DNA of 64,000 nt. Origin: Coriaria nepalensis. Its lineage: Eukaryota; Streptophyta; Magnoliopsida; Cucurbitales; Coriariaceae. The stretch lies in NCBI GenBank assembly GCA_027186245.1, contig CP114481.1, positions 23,591,501-23,655,500 of the forward strand, written 5' to 3'. This document shows positions 10,101-24,116 of this stretch, one piece after another (position 1 is the first letter of the stretch; each line of letters begins with the position of its first letter). Made by a program: the position numbers and the translations under genes. The notes under the pieces were generated by a model. That model did no database searches and was not told the origin of the DNA. It saw nothing but the letters and a program-made list of their open reading frames with translations.

Positions 10101-12949
10101 AAGAAGAGACTCAGTGACATGACTTTAAGGCAAAACAAATGCATTGTTGCCTTCAGTACATCAACTGCAAGTTATGCACGAAAGTCATGTTTAAAGGCCG
10201 AATTTCGTTCGAAGTAATTTAGAATGATTTAATGACTAAAAGAGATGCAATACTATGACTTTAAGGCTAAAAAAATGCATAGTTGCCTTCAATACATAAA
10301 TTACAAGTTATGCATGAAAGTCGTGCCTTAAATGCAAAAATAGAATTAGTTCGAAGTGCTTTCAAAGTATTTAATGATATGAAAAGACTGAATGATATGC
10401 TTTTTAACACTAAAATAATGCATTGTTGTCTTCGAAATATGAATTGCAAGTTATGTAAGAAAATCATGTTTGAAGGGTGAAAATAAAATTCGATTGAATT
10501 AATTTAGAATGATTTATTGACTAGAAAAGACTCAGTGACATGACTTTAAGGCTGAACAAATGCATTGTTGCTTTCAGTAGATCAACTGCAAGTTATGCAC
10601 GAAAGTCATGTTTAAAGGCCGAATTTCGTTCGAAGTAATTTTGAATGATTTAATGATGAAAAGACACGCAATACTATGACTTTAAGGCTAAACAAATGCA
10701 TAGTTGCCTTCAATAGATCAATTACAAGTTATGCATGAAAGTTATGTTTTAAATGCAAAAATAGAAATGGTTCGAAGTTGTTTCAAACAATTTAATGATA
10801 TGAAAAGACTGAATGATTTGCTTTTTAAGGCTAAAATAATGCATTGTTGTCTTCAATTGATTAATTGCAATATATGTAATAAAATCATGATTGAAGGGCA
10901 AAAATACAATTCATTCGAATTAATTGAGAATGATTTAATGATAAGGAGAGACTCAATGACATGATTTTACGGCAAAACAAATGCATTGTTGCTTTCAATA
11001 GATCACCTGCAAGTTATGCACGAAAGTCATTTTTAAAGACCGAATTTCGTTCGAAGTGATTTAGAATGATTTAATGACTAAAAGAGACGCAATAATATGA
11101 CTTTAAGGATAAAAAAATGCATAGTTGCCTTCAATAGATCAATTGCAAGTTATGCATGAAACTCGTGTTTTAAATGCAAAAATAGAATTGGTTCGAAGTG
11201 CTTTCAAACAATTTAATGATATGAAAAGTCGGAATAATAGGCTTTTTAAGACTAAAATAATGCAGTGCTGTTTTCAATAGACTAATTGCAAGTTATGTAA
11301 GAAAATCATGTTTGAAGGGTGATAATAGAATTCATTCGAATTAATTTAGAATGATTTATTGACTAGAAGAGACTCAGTGACATGACTTTAAGACTAAATA
11401 AATGCATTGTTGCCTTTAGTAGATCAACTGCAAGTTATACACGAAAGTCATGTTTAAGGGCCGAATTTTGTTCGAAGCAATTTAGAATGATTTAATGACT
11501 AAAAGAGCCGCAATACTATGACTTTAAGGCTAAAAAATGCATAGTTGCCTTCAATAGATCAATTACAAGTTATGCATGAAAGTCGTGTCTTAAATGCAAA
11601 AATAGAATTGGTTCGAAGTGTTTTCAAACAATTTAATGATATGAAAAGACTGAATGATATGCTTCTTAAGACTAAAATAATGCATTGTTGTCTTCAATAG
11701 ATTAATTGCAAGTTATGTAAGAAAATCATGTTTGATGGGCGAAAAAAGAATTTGCCGAATTAATTTAGAATTATTTATTGACTAGAAGTGACTTAGTGAC
11801 ATGACTTTAGGGCTAAACAAATGCATTGTTGCCTTCAGTAGATCAACTGCAAGTTATGCACGAAAGTCATGTTTAAAGGCCGATTTTCGTTCGAAGTAAT
11901 TTAGAATGATTTAATGACTAAAAGAGACGCAATACTATGACTTTAAGGCTAAAAAAAAGCATAGTTGCCTTCAATAGATCAATTACACGTTATGCACGTA
12001 AGTCATGCCTTAAATGCAAAAATAGAATTGGTTCGAAGTGCTTTCAAACAATTTAATGATATGAAAAGACTGAATGATATGCTTTCTAAGGCTAAAATAA
12101 TACATTGTTGTCTTCAATGGATTAATTACAAGTTATGTAAGAAAATCATGTTTGAAGGGAGAAAATAAAATTTGTTTGAATTAATTTAGAATGATTTATT
12201 GACTAGAAGTGACTCAGTGACATGACTTTAAGGCTAAACAAATGCATTGTTGCCTTCAGCAGATCAACTGCAAGTTATGCACGAAATTCATTTTTAAAGA
12301 CCGAATATCATTTGAGGTGATTTAGAATGATTTAGTGACTAAAAGAGACGCAACACTATGACTTTAAGGCTAAACAAATGCATAGTTTCCTTCAATAGAT
12401 CAATTGCAAGTTATGCATGAAACTCGTGTTTTAAATGCAAAAATAGAATTGGTTCGAAGTGCTTTCAAACAATTTAATGATATGAAAAGACTAAATAATA
12501 TACTTTTTAAGGAAAAAATAATGCATTGTTGTCTTCAATAGATTAATTGCAAGTTATGTAAGAAAATCATGTTTGAAGGGAGAAAATAAAATTCGTTCGA
12601 ATTAATTTAGAATGATTCATCGACTAGAAGAGACTTAGTGACATGACTTTAAGGCTAAACAAATGCATTGTTGCTTTCAATAGATCAACTGCAAGTTATG
12701 CTCGAAAGTCATTTTTAAAGGCCGAATTTTGTTCGAAGTGATTTAGAATGATTGAATGACTAAAAGAGACGCAATAATATGACTTTTAGGCTAAAAAAAT
12801 GCATAGTTGCCTTCAATAGATCAATTGCAACTTATGCATGAAAGTCATGTCTTCAATGCAAAAATAGAATTAGTTCGAAGTGCTTTCAAACAATTTAATG
12901 ATATGAAAAGACTGAATGATTTGCTTTTTAAGGCTAAAATAATGCATTG
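7159..12949 (+). repeat. Mixed stretch of about 14 satellite units with short-range copies
   Basis: Continuous A-B-C units with no long clean higher-order block. Local relationships are visible. The A variant 'aaggattaacaaatgc' with 'ttaaacgccgaattt' occurs near 7.60 and 8.87 kb, three units apart. The 'aaggaaaaacaaatgc' unit of 6.75 kb recurs near 8.44 kb, four units away. Several units carry a mutated TAG in subunit C and so show chance open frames (7335-7526, 9862-10059, 10283-10480, 10704-10964, 11965-12168). These are not annotated as genes. Confidence 0.85.
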
Positions 12950-13790
12950 TTGTCTCAAATAGATTAATTGCAAAATATGTAACGAAATCATGATTTAAGG
13001 GCAAAAATTGAATTCATTCGAATTAATTTAGAATGATTTAATGATAAGGAGAGACTCAATGACATGATTTTAAGGCAAAACAAATGCATTGTTGCTTTCA
13101 ATAGATCAACTACAAGTTATGCACGAAAGTCATTTTTAAAGGCCGAATTTCGTTCGAAGTAATTTAGAATGATTTAATGACTAAAAGAGACGCAATACTA
13201 TGACTTTAAGGCTAAAAAAATACATAGTTGCCTTCAATAGATCAATTACAAGTTATGCATGAAAGTCGGGCCTTAAATGGAAAAAGAGAATTTGTTCGAA
13301 GTGCTTTCAAACAATTTAATGATATGAAAAGACTGAATGATATGCTTTTTAAGACTGAAATAATGCATTGTTGTATTCAATAGATTAATTGCAAGTTATG
13401 TAAGAAAATCTTGTTTGAAGGGGGAAAATAGAATTTGTCGAATTAATTTAGAATGATTCATTGACTAGAAGAGACTTAGTGACATGACTTTAAGGCTAAA
13501 CAAATGCATTGTTGCCTTCAGTAGATCAACTGCAAGTTATGCACGAAAGTCATGTTTAAAGGCCGAATTTCGTTCGAAGTAATTTAGAATGATTTAATGA
13601 CTAAAAGATACGCAATACTTTGACTTTTAGGCTAAAAAAATGCATAGTTGCCTTCAATAGATCAATTGCAACTTATGCATGAAAGTCGTGTCTTAAATGC
13701 AAAAATAGAATTGGTTCGTAGTGCTTTCAAACAATTTAATGATATGAAAAGACTGAATGATATACTTTTTAAGGCTAAAATAATGCATTG
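12950..13790 (+). repeat. 841-bp two-unit duplication, copy 1
   Basis: This two-unit segment is followed directly by what looks like an identical copy. Rare markers in it are 'ttgtctcaaatagatta', 'gtaacgaaatcatgattt', 'gtcgggccttaaatgg', 'gaaaatcttgtttgaag' and 'agatacgcaatactttg'. The landmark 'agactcaatg' sits at 13052 here and at 13893 in the copy. Boundaries are set where the match to the copy begins, within about 20 bp. Confidence 0.85.
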
Positions 13791-14631
13791 TTGTCTCAAA
13801 TAGATTAATTGCAAAATATGTAACGAAATCATGATTTAAGGGCAAAAATTGAATTCATTCGAATTAATTTAGAATGATTTAATGATAAGGAGAGACTCAA
13901 TGACATGATTTTAAGGCAAAACAAATGCATTGTTGCTTTCAATAGATCAACTACAAGTTATGCACGAAAGTCATTTTTAAAGGCCGAATTTCGTTCGAAG
14001 TAATTTAGAATGATTTAATGACTAAAAGAGACGCAATACTATGACTTTAAGGCTAAAAAAATACATAGTTGCCTTCAATAGATCAATTACAAGTTATGCA
14101 TGAAAGTCGGGCCTTAAATGGAAAAAGAGAATTTGTTCGAAGTGCTTTCAAACAATTTAATGATATGAAAAGACTGAATGATATGCTTTTTAAGACTGAA
14201 ATAATGCATTGTTGTATTCAATAGATTAATTGCAAGTTATGTAAGAAAATCTTGTTTGAAGGGGGAAAATAGAATTTGTCGAATTAATTTAGAATGATTC
14301 ATTGACTAGAAGAGACTTAGTGACATGACTTTAAGGCTAAACAAATGCATTGTTGCCTTCAGTAGATCAACTGCAAGTTATGCACGAAAGTCATGTTTAA
14401 AGGCCGAATTTCGTTCGAAGTAATTTAGAATGATTTAATGACTAAAAGATACGCAATACTTTGACTTTTAGGCTAAAAAAATGCATAGTTGCCTTCAATA
14501 GATCAATTGCAACTTATGCATGAAAGTCGTGTCTTAAATGCAAAAATAGAATTGGTTCGTAGTGCTTTCAAACAATTTAATGATATGAAAAGACTGAATG
14601 ATATACTTTTTAAGGCTAAAATAATGCATTG
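13791..14631 (+). repeat. 841-bp two-unit duplication, copy 2
   Basis: Reading line by line against copy 1 I found no difference across the segment, including all the rare variants. Neighbouring ordinary units differ at many positions, so this is the youngest duplication in the window or an assembly artefact. The match stops near 14630, where 'ttgtcttcaatag' replaces 'ttgtctcaaatag'. Confidence 0.85.
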
Positions 14632-14994
14632 TTGTCTTCAATAGATTAATTGCAAGTTATGTAAGAAAATCATGTTTGAAGGGCGAAAATAAAATTCGTT
14701 TGAATTAATTTAGAATGATTTATTGACTAGAAGAGACTCAGTGACATGACTTTAAGGATAAACAAATGCATTGTTGCCTTCAGTAGATCAACTGCAAGTT
14801 ATGCACGAAAGTCATTTTTAAAGACCGAATTTCGTTCGAAGTGATTTAGAATGATTTAATGACTAAAAGAGACACAATAATATGACTTTAAGGCAAAAAA
14901 AATGCATAGTTGCCTTCAATAGATCAATTGCAAGTTATGCATGAAACTCGTGTTTTATATGCAAAAATAGAATTAGGACGAAGTGCTTTCAAAC
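14632..14994 (+). repeat. Satellite units between duplicated blocks
   Basis: Ordinary C, A and B subunits that link the 841-bp duplication with the 13-unit spaced block. B here has 'ttttatatgcaaaaatag' and 'gaattaggacgaagtgc', a variant pair also seen near 16.64, 18.75, 22.12 and 28.42 kb. Nothing else is visible in this stretch. Confidence 0.85.
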
Positions 14995-17900
14995 AATTTA
15001 ATGATATTAAAAGAATGAACGGTATACTTTTTAAGGCAAAAATAATGCATTGTTGTCTTTAATAAATTAATTGCAAGTTATGTAAGAAAATCATGTTTGA
15101 AGGGCGAAAATAGAATTCGTTCGACTTAATTTGGAATAATTTAATAACTAGAAGAGATTCAGTGACATGACATTAAGGCTAAACAAATGCATTGTTTCCT
15201 TCAGTAGATCAAAATCAAGTTATGCTCAAAAGTCATTTTTAAAGGCCGACTTTTGTTCGAAGTGATTTAGAATGATTTAATGACTAAAAGAGACGCAATA
15301 ATGTGACTTTTAGGCTAAAAAAATGCAAAGTTGCCTTCAATAGATCAATTGCAACTTATGCATGAAAGTCGTGTCTTAAATGCAAAAATAGAATTGGTTC
15401 GAAGTGCTTTCAAACAATTTAATGATATGAAAAGACTGAATGATATACTTTTTAAGGCTAAAATAATGCATTGTTGTCTTCAATAGATTAATTGCAAGTT
15501 ACGTAAGAAAATCATGTTTGAAGGGCGAAAATAAAATTCGTTGGAATTAATTTAGAATTATTTATTGACTAGAAGTGACTCAGTGACATGACTTTAAGGC
15601 TAAACAAATGCATTGTTGCCTTCAGCAGATCAACTGCAAGTTATGCACGAAATTCATTTTTAAAGACCGAATTTCGTTCGAGGTGATTGAGAATGATTTA
15701 ATGACCTAAAGAGACGCAATAATATGACTTTAAGGCTAAAAAAATGATAGTTGCCTTCAATAGATCAATTGCAAGTTATGCATGAAACTCGTGTTTTAAA
15801 TGCAAAAATAGAATTGGTTCGAAGTGCTTTCAAGAAATTTAATGATATGAAAAGACTAAATAATATACTTTTTAAGGCTAAAATAATGCATTGTTGTCTC
15901 AATAGATTAATTGCAAGTTATGTAAGAAAATCATGTTTGAAGGGAGAAAATAAAATTCGTTCGAATTAATTTAGAATGATTCATTGACTAGAAGAGACTT
16001 AGTGACATGACTTTAAGGCTAAACAAATGCATTGTTGCCTTCAGTAGATCAACTGCAAGTTATGCACGAAAGTCATGTTTAAAGGCCGAATTTTGTTCGA
16101 AGTAATTTAGAATGATTTAATGACTAAAAGATACGCAATACTTTGACTTTTAGGCTGAAAAAATGCATAGTTGCCTTCAATAGATCAATTGCAACTTATG
16201 CATGAAAGTCGTGTCTTAAATGCAAAAATAGAATTGGTTCGAAGTGCTTTCAAACAATTTAATGATATGAAAAGACTGAATGATAAACTTTTTAAGGCTA
16301 AAATAATGCATTGTTGTCTTCAATTGATTAATTGCAAGTTATGTAAGAAAATAATGTTTGAAGGGCGAAAATAAAATTCGTTTGAATTAATTTAGAATGA
16401 TTTATTGACTAGAAGAGACTCAGTGATATGACTTTAAGGATAAACAAATGCATTGTTGCCTTCAGTCGATCAACTACAAGTTATGCACGAAAGTAATTTT
16501 TAAAGACCGAATTTCGTTCGAAGTGATTTAGAATGATTTAATGACTAAAAGAGACGCAATAATATGACTTTAAGGCAAAAAAAATGCATAGTTGCCTTCA
16601 ATAGATCAATTGCAAGTTATGCATGAAACTCGTGTTTTATATGCAAAAATAGAATTGGGACGAAGTGCTTTCAAACAATTTAATGATATTAAAAGAATGA
16701 ACGGTATACTTTTTAAGGCAAAAATAATGCATTGTTGTCTTTAATAAATTAATTGCAAGTTATGTAAGAAAATCATGTTTGAAGGGAGAAAATAAAATTC
16801 GTTCGAATTAATTTAGAATGATTGATTGACTAGAAGAGATTCAGTGACATGACTTTAAGGCTAAACAAATGCATTATTGCCTTCAGTAGATCAAAATCAA
16901 GTTATGCTCGAAAGTCATTTTTAGAGGCCGAATTTTGTTCGAAGTGATTTAGAATGATTTAATGACTAAAAGAGACGCAATAATATGACCTTTAGGCTAA
17001 AAAATGCATAGTTGCCATCAATAGATCAATTGCAACTTATGCATGAAAGTCGTGTCTTAAATGCAAAAATAGAATTGGTACGAAGTGTTTTCAAACAATT
17101 TAATGATATGAAAAGACTGAATGATACGCTTTTTATGACTAAAATAATGCATTGTTGTCTTCAGTAAATTAATTGGAAGTTATGTAAGAAAATCATATTT
17201 GACGGGCGAAAATAAAATTCGTTTGAATTAATTTAGAATGATTTATTAATCAGAAAAGACTCAGTGACATGACTTTAAGGCTAAACAAATGCATTGTTGC
17301 CTTTAGTAGATCAACTGCAAGTTATGCACGAAAGTAATATTTAAAGGCCGAATTTCGTACGAAGTAATTTAGAATGATTGATAGACTAAAAGAGACGCAA
17401 TACTATGATTTTAAGGCTACAAAAATTCATAGTTGCCTTCAATAGATCAATTGCAAGTTATGCATGAAACTCGTGTGTTAAATGCACATATAGAATTGCT
17501 TCGAAGTGCTTTCAAGGAATTTAATGATATTAAAAGACTGAACGATATACTTTTTAAGGAAAAAATAATGCATAGTTGCCTTCAATAAATTAATTGCAAG
17601 TTATGTAAGAAAATCATGTCTGAAGGGCGAAAATAGAATTCGTTCGACTTAATTTGGAATAATTTAATAACTAGAAGAGACTCAGTGACATGACTTTAAG
17701 GCTAAACAAATGCATTTTTGCCTTCAATAGATCAACTGCAAGTTATGCACGAAAGTCATTTTTCAAGGCCGAATTTCGTTCGAAGTGATTTAGAAGGATT
17801 TAATGACTAAAAGAGATGCAATAATATGACTTTTAGGCTAAAAAAATGCATAGTTGCCTTCAATAGATCAATTACAAGTTATGCATGAAAGTCGTGTCTT

Positions 17901-18645
17901 AAATGGAAAAATAGAATTGGTTCGAAGTGCTTTCAAACAATTTAATGATATGAAAAGACTGAATGATATATTTTTTAAGGCTAAAATAATGCATTTTTGT
18001 CTTCAATAGATTAATTGCAAGTGATTTAAGAAAATCAGGTTTGAAGGGCGAAAATAAAATTCGTTGGAATTAATTTAGAATGATTTATTGATTAGAAAAG
18101 ACTCAGTGACATGACTTTAAGGCTAAACAAATGCATTGTTGCCTTCAGTAGATCAACTGCAAGTTATGAACGAAAGTCATATTTAAAGGCCCAATTTCGT
18201 TCGAAGTAATTTAGAATGATTGAATGACTACAAGAGACGCAATACTATGATTTTAAGGCTAAAAAAATGCATAGTTCCCTTCAATAGATCAATTACAAGT
18301 TATGCATGAAAGTCGTGTCTTAAATGCAAAAATAGAATTGGTTCGAAGTGTTTTCAAACAATTTAATGATATGAAAAGACTGAATGATATGCTTTTTAAT
18401 GCTAAAATAATGCATTGTTGTCTTCAATAGATTAATTGCAAAATATGTACTAAAATCATGATTGGAGGGCAAAAATAAAATTCATTCGAATTAATATGGA
18501 ATGATTTAATGATAAGGAGAGACTCAATGACATGATTTTAAGGCAAAACAAATGCATTGTTGCTTTCAATAGATCAACTGCAAGTTATGCATGAAAGTCA
18601 TTTTTAAAGACCAAATTTCGTTCGAAGTAATTTAGAATGATTTAA
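14995..18645 (+). repeat. 3.65-kb segment repeated 13 units (5471 bp) later, copy 1
   Basis: This segment matches 20466-24116 at a constant offset of 5470-5471 bp. Diagnostic shared changes include a 1-bp loss giving 'aaaaaaatgatagttgcc' (15745 and 21216), a 1-bp loss giving 'ttgtctcaatagatta', 'ggtatactttttaagg', 'tatgcacatata'/'aatgcacatata' type B variants, and 'gtgatttaagaaaatcagg'. The C tail 'gacttaatttggaataa' makes its first appearance in the window here, near 15120. Chance frames at 15751-15969 and 16171-16374 come from these shared changes and are not genes. Confidence 0.85.
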
Positions 18646-18649
18646 TGAC

Positions 18650-20100
18650 TAAAAGAGACGCAATAATATGACTCTAAGGCAAAAAAAATGCATAGTTGCC
18701 TTCAATAGATCAATTGCAAGTTATGCATGAAACTCGTGTTTTATATGCAAAAATAGAAATGGGACGAAGTGCTTTCAAACAATTTAATGATATTAAAAGA
18801 ATGAACGGTATACTTTCTAAGGCGAAAATAATGCATTTTTGTCTTTAATAAATTAATTTCAAGTTATGTAAGAAAATCATGTTTGAAGGGCGAAAATAGA
18901 ATTCGTTCGACTTAATTTGGAATAATTTAATAACTAGAAGAGATTCAGTGACATGACTTTAAGGCTAAACAAATGCATTGTTGCCTTCAGTAGATCAAAA
19001 TCAAGTTATGCTCGAAAGTCATTTTTAAAGACCGAATTTTGTTCGAAGTGATTTAGAATGATTTAATGACTAAAAGAGATGCAATAATATGACTTTTAGG
19101 CTAAAAAAATGCATAGTTGCCATCAATAGATCAATTGCAACTTATGCATGAAAGTCGTGTCTTAAATGCAAAAATAGAATTGGTTCGAAGTGCTTGCAAA
19201 CAATTTAATGATATGAATAGACTGAATGATATACTTTTTAAGGCTAAAATAATGCATTGTTGTCTTCAATAGATTAATTGTAAGTTACGTAAGAAAATCA
19301 TGTTTGAAGGGAGAAAATAAAATTCGTTCGAATTAATTTAGAATGATTAATTGACTAGAAGAGACTTAGTGACATGACTTTAAGGCTAAACAAATGCATT
19401 GTTGCCTTCAGTAGATCAACTGCAAGTTATGCACGAAAGTCATATTTAAAGGCCGAATTTCGTTCGAAGTAATTTAGAATCATTTAATGACTAAAAGAGC
19501 CTCAATACTATGACTTTAAGGCTAAAAAAATGCATAGTTGCCTTCAATAGATCAATTAGAAGTTATGCATGAAAGTCTTGTCTTAAATGCAAAAATAGAA
19601 TTGGTACGAAGTGTTTTCAAACGATTTAATGATATGAAAAGACTGAATGATACACTTTTTATGACTAAAATAATGCACTGTTGTCTTCAGTAAATTAATT
19701 GGAAGTTATGTAAGAAAATCATATTTGACGGGCGAAAATAAAATTCGTTTGAATTAATTTAGAATGATTTACTGATTAGAAAAGACTCAGTGACATGACT
19801 TTAAGGCTAAACAAATGCATTGTTGCCTTCAGTAGATCAACTGCAAGTTATGCACGAAAGTCATTTTTAGAGACCGAATTTCGTTCGAAGTGATTTAGAA
19901 TGATTTAATGACTAAAAGAGACGCAATAATATGACTTTAAGGATAAAAAAATTCATAGTTGCCTTCAATAGATAAATTGCAAGTTATGCATGAAACTCGT
20001 GTTTTAAATGCAAAAATAGAATAGGTTCGAAGTGCTTTCAATCAATTCAATGATATGGAAAGACTGAATGATATACTTTTTAAGGCAAAAATAAGGCATT
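18650..20100 (+). repeat. 1.45-kb segment repeated 23 units (9662 bp) later, copy 1
   Basis: This segment matches 28312-29762. Shared private variants are 'tagaaatgggacgaag', 'agtgcttgcaaacaa' with 'gatatgaatagactg' (19191 and 28853), 'gttatgcatgaaagtcttg', and 'aatgcactgttgtcttcag'. It sits between the two copies of the 5471-bp-spaced block, so the larger repeat is interrupted by sequence whose closest relative is about 9.7 kb to the right. Confidence 0.8.
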
Positions 20101-20465
20101 GTTGTCTTCAATAAATTAATTGCAAGTTATGTAAGAAAATCATGTTTGAAGGGCGAAAATAAATTTCGTTCGACTTAATTTCGAATATTTTAATAACTAG
20201 AACAGACTCAGTGACATGATTTTAAGGCAAAATAAATGCATTGTTGCTTTCAATAGATCAACTGCAAGTTATGCACGAAAGTCATTTTTCAAGGCCGAAT
20301 TTCGTTCGAAGTGATTTAGAATGATTTAATGACTAAAAGAGACGCAATAATATGACTTTAAGGCAAAAAAAATGCATAGTTGCCTTCAATCGATAAATTG
20401 CAAGTTATGCATGAAACTCGTGTTTTAAATGCAAAAATAGAATTGGTTCGAAGTGCTTTCAAACA

Positions 20466-23400
20466 ATTTAATGATATTAAAAGAATGAACGGTATACTTT
20501 TTAAGGCAAAAATAATGCATTGTTGTCTTTAATAAATTAATTGCAAGTTATGTAAGAAAATCATGTTTGAAGGGCGAAAATAGAATTCGTTCGACTTAAT
20601 TTGGAATAATTTAATAACTAGAAGAGATTCAGTGACATGACATTAAGGCTAAACAAATGCATTGTTTCCTTCAGTAGATCAAAAATCAAGTTATGCTCAA
20701 AAGTCATTTTTAAAGGCCGAATTTTGTTCGAAGTGATTTAGAATGATTTAATGACTAAAATAGACGCAATAATGTGAGTTTTAGGCTTAAAAAATGCAAA
20801 GTTGCCTTCAATAGATCAATTGCAACTTATGCATGAAAGTCGTGTGTTAAATGCAAAAATAGAATTGGTTCGAAGTGCTTTCAAACAATTTAATGATATG
20901 AAAAGACTGAATGATATACTTTTTAAGGCTAAAATAATGCATTGTTGTCTTCAATAGATTAATTGCAAGTTACGTAAGAAAATCATGTTTGAAGGGCGAA
21001 AATAAAATTCATTGGAATTAATTTAGAATTATTTATTGACTAGAAGTGACTCAGTGACATGACGTTAAGGCTAAACAAATGCATTGTTGCCTTCAGCAGA
21101 TCTACTGCAAGTTATGCACGAAATTCATTTTTAAAGACCGAATTTCGTTCGAGGTGATTGAGAATGATTTAATGACCTAAAGAGACGCAATAATATGACT
21201 TTAAGGCTAAAAAAATGATAGTTGCCTTCAATAGATCAATTGCAAGTTATGCATGAAACTCGTGTTTTAAATGCAAAAATAGAATTAGTTCGAAGTGCTT
21301 TCAAGAAATTTAATGATATGAAAAGACTAAATAATATACTTTTTAAGGCTAAAATAATGCATTGTTGTCTCAATAGATTAATTGCAAGTTATGTAAGAAA
21401 ATCATGTTTGAAGGGAGAAAATAAAATTCGTTCGAATTAATTTAGAATGATTCATTGACTAGAAGAGACTTAGTGACATGACTTTAAGGCTAAACAAATG
21501 CATTGTTGCCTTCAGTAGATCAACTGCAAGTTATGCACGAAAGTCATGTTTAAAGGCCGAATTTCGTTCGAAATAATTTAGAATGATTTAATGACTAAAA
21601 GATACGCAATACTTTGACTTTTAGGCTGAAAAAATGCATAGTTGCCTTCAATAGATCAATTGCAACTTATGCATGAAAGTCGTGTCTTAAATGCAAAAAT
21701 AGAATTGGTTCGAAGTGCTTTCAAACAATTTAATGATATGAAAAGACTGAATGATATACTTTTTAAGGCTAAAATAATGCATTGTTGTCTTCAATTGATT
21801 AATTGCAAGTTATGTAAGAAAATCATGTTTGAAGGGCGAAAATAAAATTCGTTTGAATTAATTTAGAATGATTTATTGACTAGAAGAGACTCAGTGACAT
21901 GACTTTAAGGATAAACAAATGCATTGTTGCCTTCAGTAGATCAACTGCAAGTTATGCACGAAAGTAATTTTTAAAGACCGAATTTCGTTCGAAGTGATTT
22001 AGAATGATTTAATGACTAAAAGAGACGCAATAATATGACTTTAAGGGAAAAAAAATGCATAGTTGCCTTCAATAGATCAATTGCAAGTTATGCATGAAAC
22101 TCGTGTTTTATATGCAAAAATAGAATTGGGACGAAGTGCTTTCAAACAATTTAATGATATTAAAAGAATGAACGGTATACTTTTTAAGGCAAAAATAATG
22201 CATTGTTGTCTTTAATAAATTAATTGCAAGTTATGTAAGAAAATCATGTTTGAAGGGAGAAAATAAAATTCGTTCGAATTAATTTAGAATGATTCATTGA
22301 CTAGAAGAGATTCAGTGACATGACTTTAAGGCTAAACAAATGCATTATTGCCTTCAGTAGATCAAAATCAAGTTATGCTCGAAAGTCATTTTTAGAGGCC
22401 GAATTTTGTTCGAAGTGATTTAGAATGATTTAATGACTAAAAGAGACGCAATAATATGACCTTTAGGCTAAAAAATGCATAGTTGCCATCAACAGATCAA
22501 TTGCAACTTATGCATGAAAGTCGTGTCTTAAATGCAAAAATAGAATTGGTACGAAGTGTTTTCAAACAATTTAATGATATGAAAAGACTGAATGATACGC
22601 TTTTTATGACTAAAATAATGCATTGTTGTCTTCAGTAAATTAATTGGAAGTTATGTAAGAAAATCATATTTGACGGGCGAAAATAAAATTCGTTTGAATT
22701 AATTTAGAATGATTTATTGATCAGAAAAGACTCAGTGACATGACTTTATGGCTAAACAAATGCATTGTTGCCTTCAGTAGATCAACTGCAAGTTATGCAC
22801 GAAAGTAATATTTAAAGGCCGAATTTCGTACGAAGTAATTTAGAATGATTGATAGACTAAAAGAGACGCAATACTATGATTTTAAGGCTACAAAAATTCA
22901 TAGTTGCCTTCAATAGATCAATTGCAAGTTATGCATGAAACTCGTGTGTTAAATGCACATATACAATTGCTTCGAAGTGCTTTCAAGGAATTTAATGATA
23001 TTAAAAGACTGAACGATATACTTTTTAAGGCAAAAATAATGCATAGTTGCCTTCAATAAATTAATTGCAAGTTATGTAAGAAAATCAGGTCTGAAGGGCG
23101 AAAATAGAATTCGTTCGACTTAATTTGGAATAATTTAATAACTAGAAGAGACTCAGTGACATGACTTTAAGGCCAAACAAATGCATTTTTGCCTTCAATA
23201 GATCAACTGCAAGTTATGCACGAAAGTCACTTTTCAAGGCCGAATTTCGTTCGAAGTGATTTAGAAGGATTTAATGACTAAAAGAGACGCAATACTATGA
23301 CTTTTAGGCTAAAAAAATGCATAGTTGCCTTCAATAGATCAATTGCAACTTATGCATGAAAGTCATGTCTTAAATGGAAAAATAGAATTGGTTCGAAGTG

Positions 23401-24116
23401 CTTTCAAACAATTTAATGATATGAAAAGACTGAATGATATATTTTTTTAGGCTAAAATAATGCATTTTTGTCTTCAATAGATTAATTGCAAGTGATTTAA
23501 GAAAATCAGGTTTGAAGGGCGAAAATAAAATTCGTTGGAATTAATTTAGAATGATTTATTGATTAGAAAAGACTCAGTGACATGACTTTAAGGCTAAACA
23601 AATGCATTGTTGCCTTCAGTAGATCAACTGCAAGTTATGAACGAAAGTCATATTTAAAGGCCCAATTTCGTTCGAAGTAATTTAGAATGATTGAATGACT
23701 AAAAGAGACGCAATACTATGATTTTAAGGCTAAAAAAATGCATAGTTCCCTTCAATAGATCAATTACAAGTTATGCATGAAAGTCGTGTCTTAAATGCAA
23801 AAATAGAATTGGTTCGAAGTGTTTTCAAACAATTTAATGATATGAAAAGACTGAATGATATGCTTTTTAATGCTAAAATAATGCATTGTTGTCTTCAATA
23901 GATTAATTGCAAAATATGTACTAAAATCATGAATGGAGGGCAAAAATAAAATTCATTCGAATTAATATGGAATGATTTAATGATAAGGAGAGACTCAATG
24001 ACATGATTTTAAGGCAAAACAAATGCATTGTTGCTTTCAATAAATCAACTGCAAGTTATGCACGAAAGTCATTTTTAAAGACCAAATTTCGTTCGAAGTA
24101 ATTTAGAATGATTTAA
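20466..24116 (+). repeat. 3.65-kb segment, copy 2 of the 13-unit spaced repeat
   Basis: Partner of 14995-18645. The chance frames at 21222-21440 and 21642-21845 translate almost exactly like those 5471 bp upstream, which confirms the copy at base level. Small differences remain, such as 'tttttttaggctaaaat' near 23446, 'agatctactgcaag' near 21099 and 'ggccaaacaaatgc' near 23172. After about 24116 the two copies part: copy 1 continues with 'aaggcaaaaaaaatgc' and copy 2 with 'aaggataaaaaaattc'. Confidence 0.85.

Noticed and set aside
13625..13645. Poly-A tract after 'ggct' as a retroelement tail
   Set aside because: The A-run of 6-9 bases is part of subunit B in nearly every unit, with no target-site duplication or element next to it.
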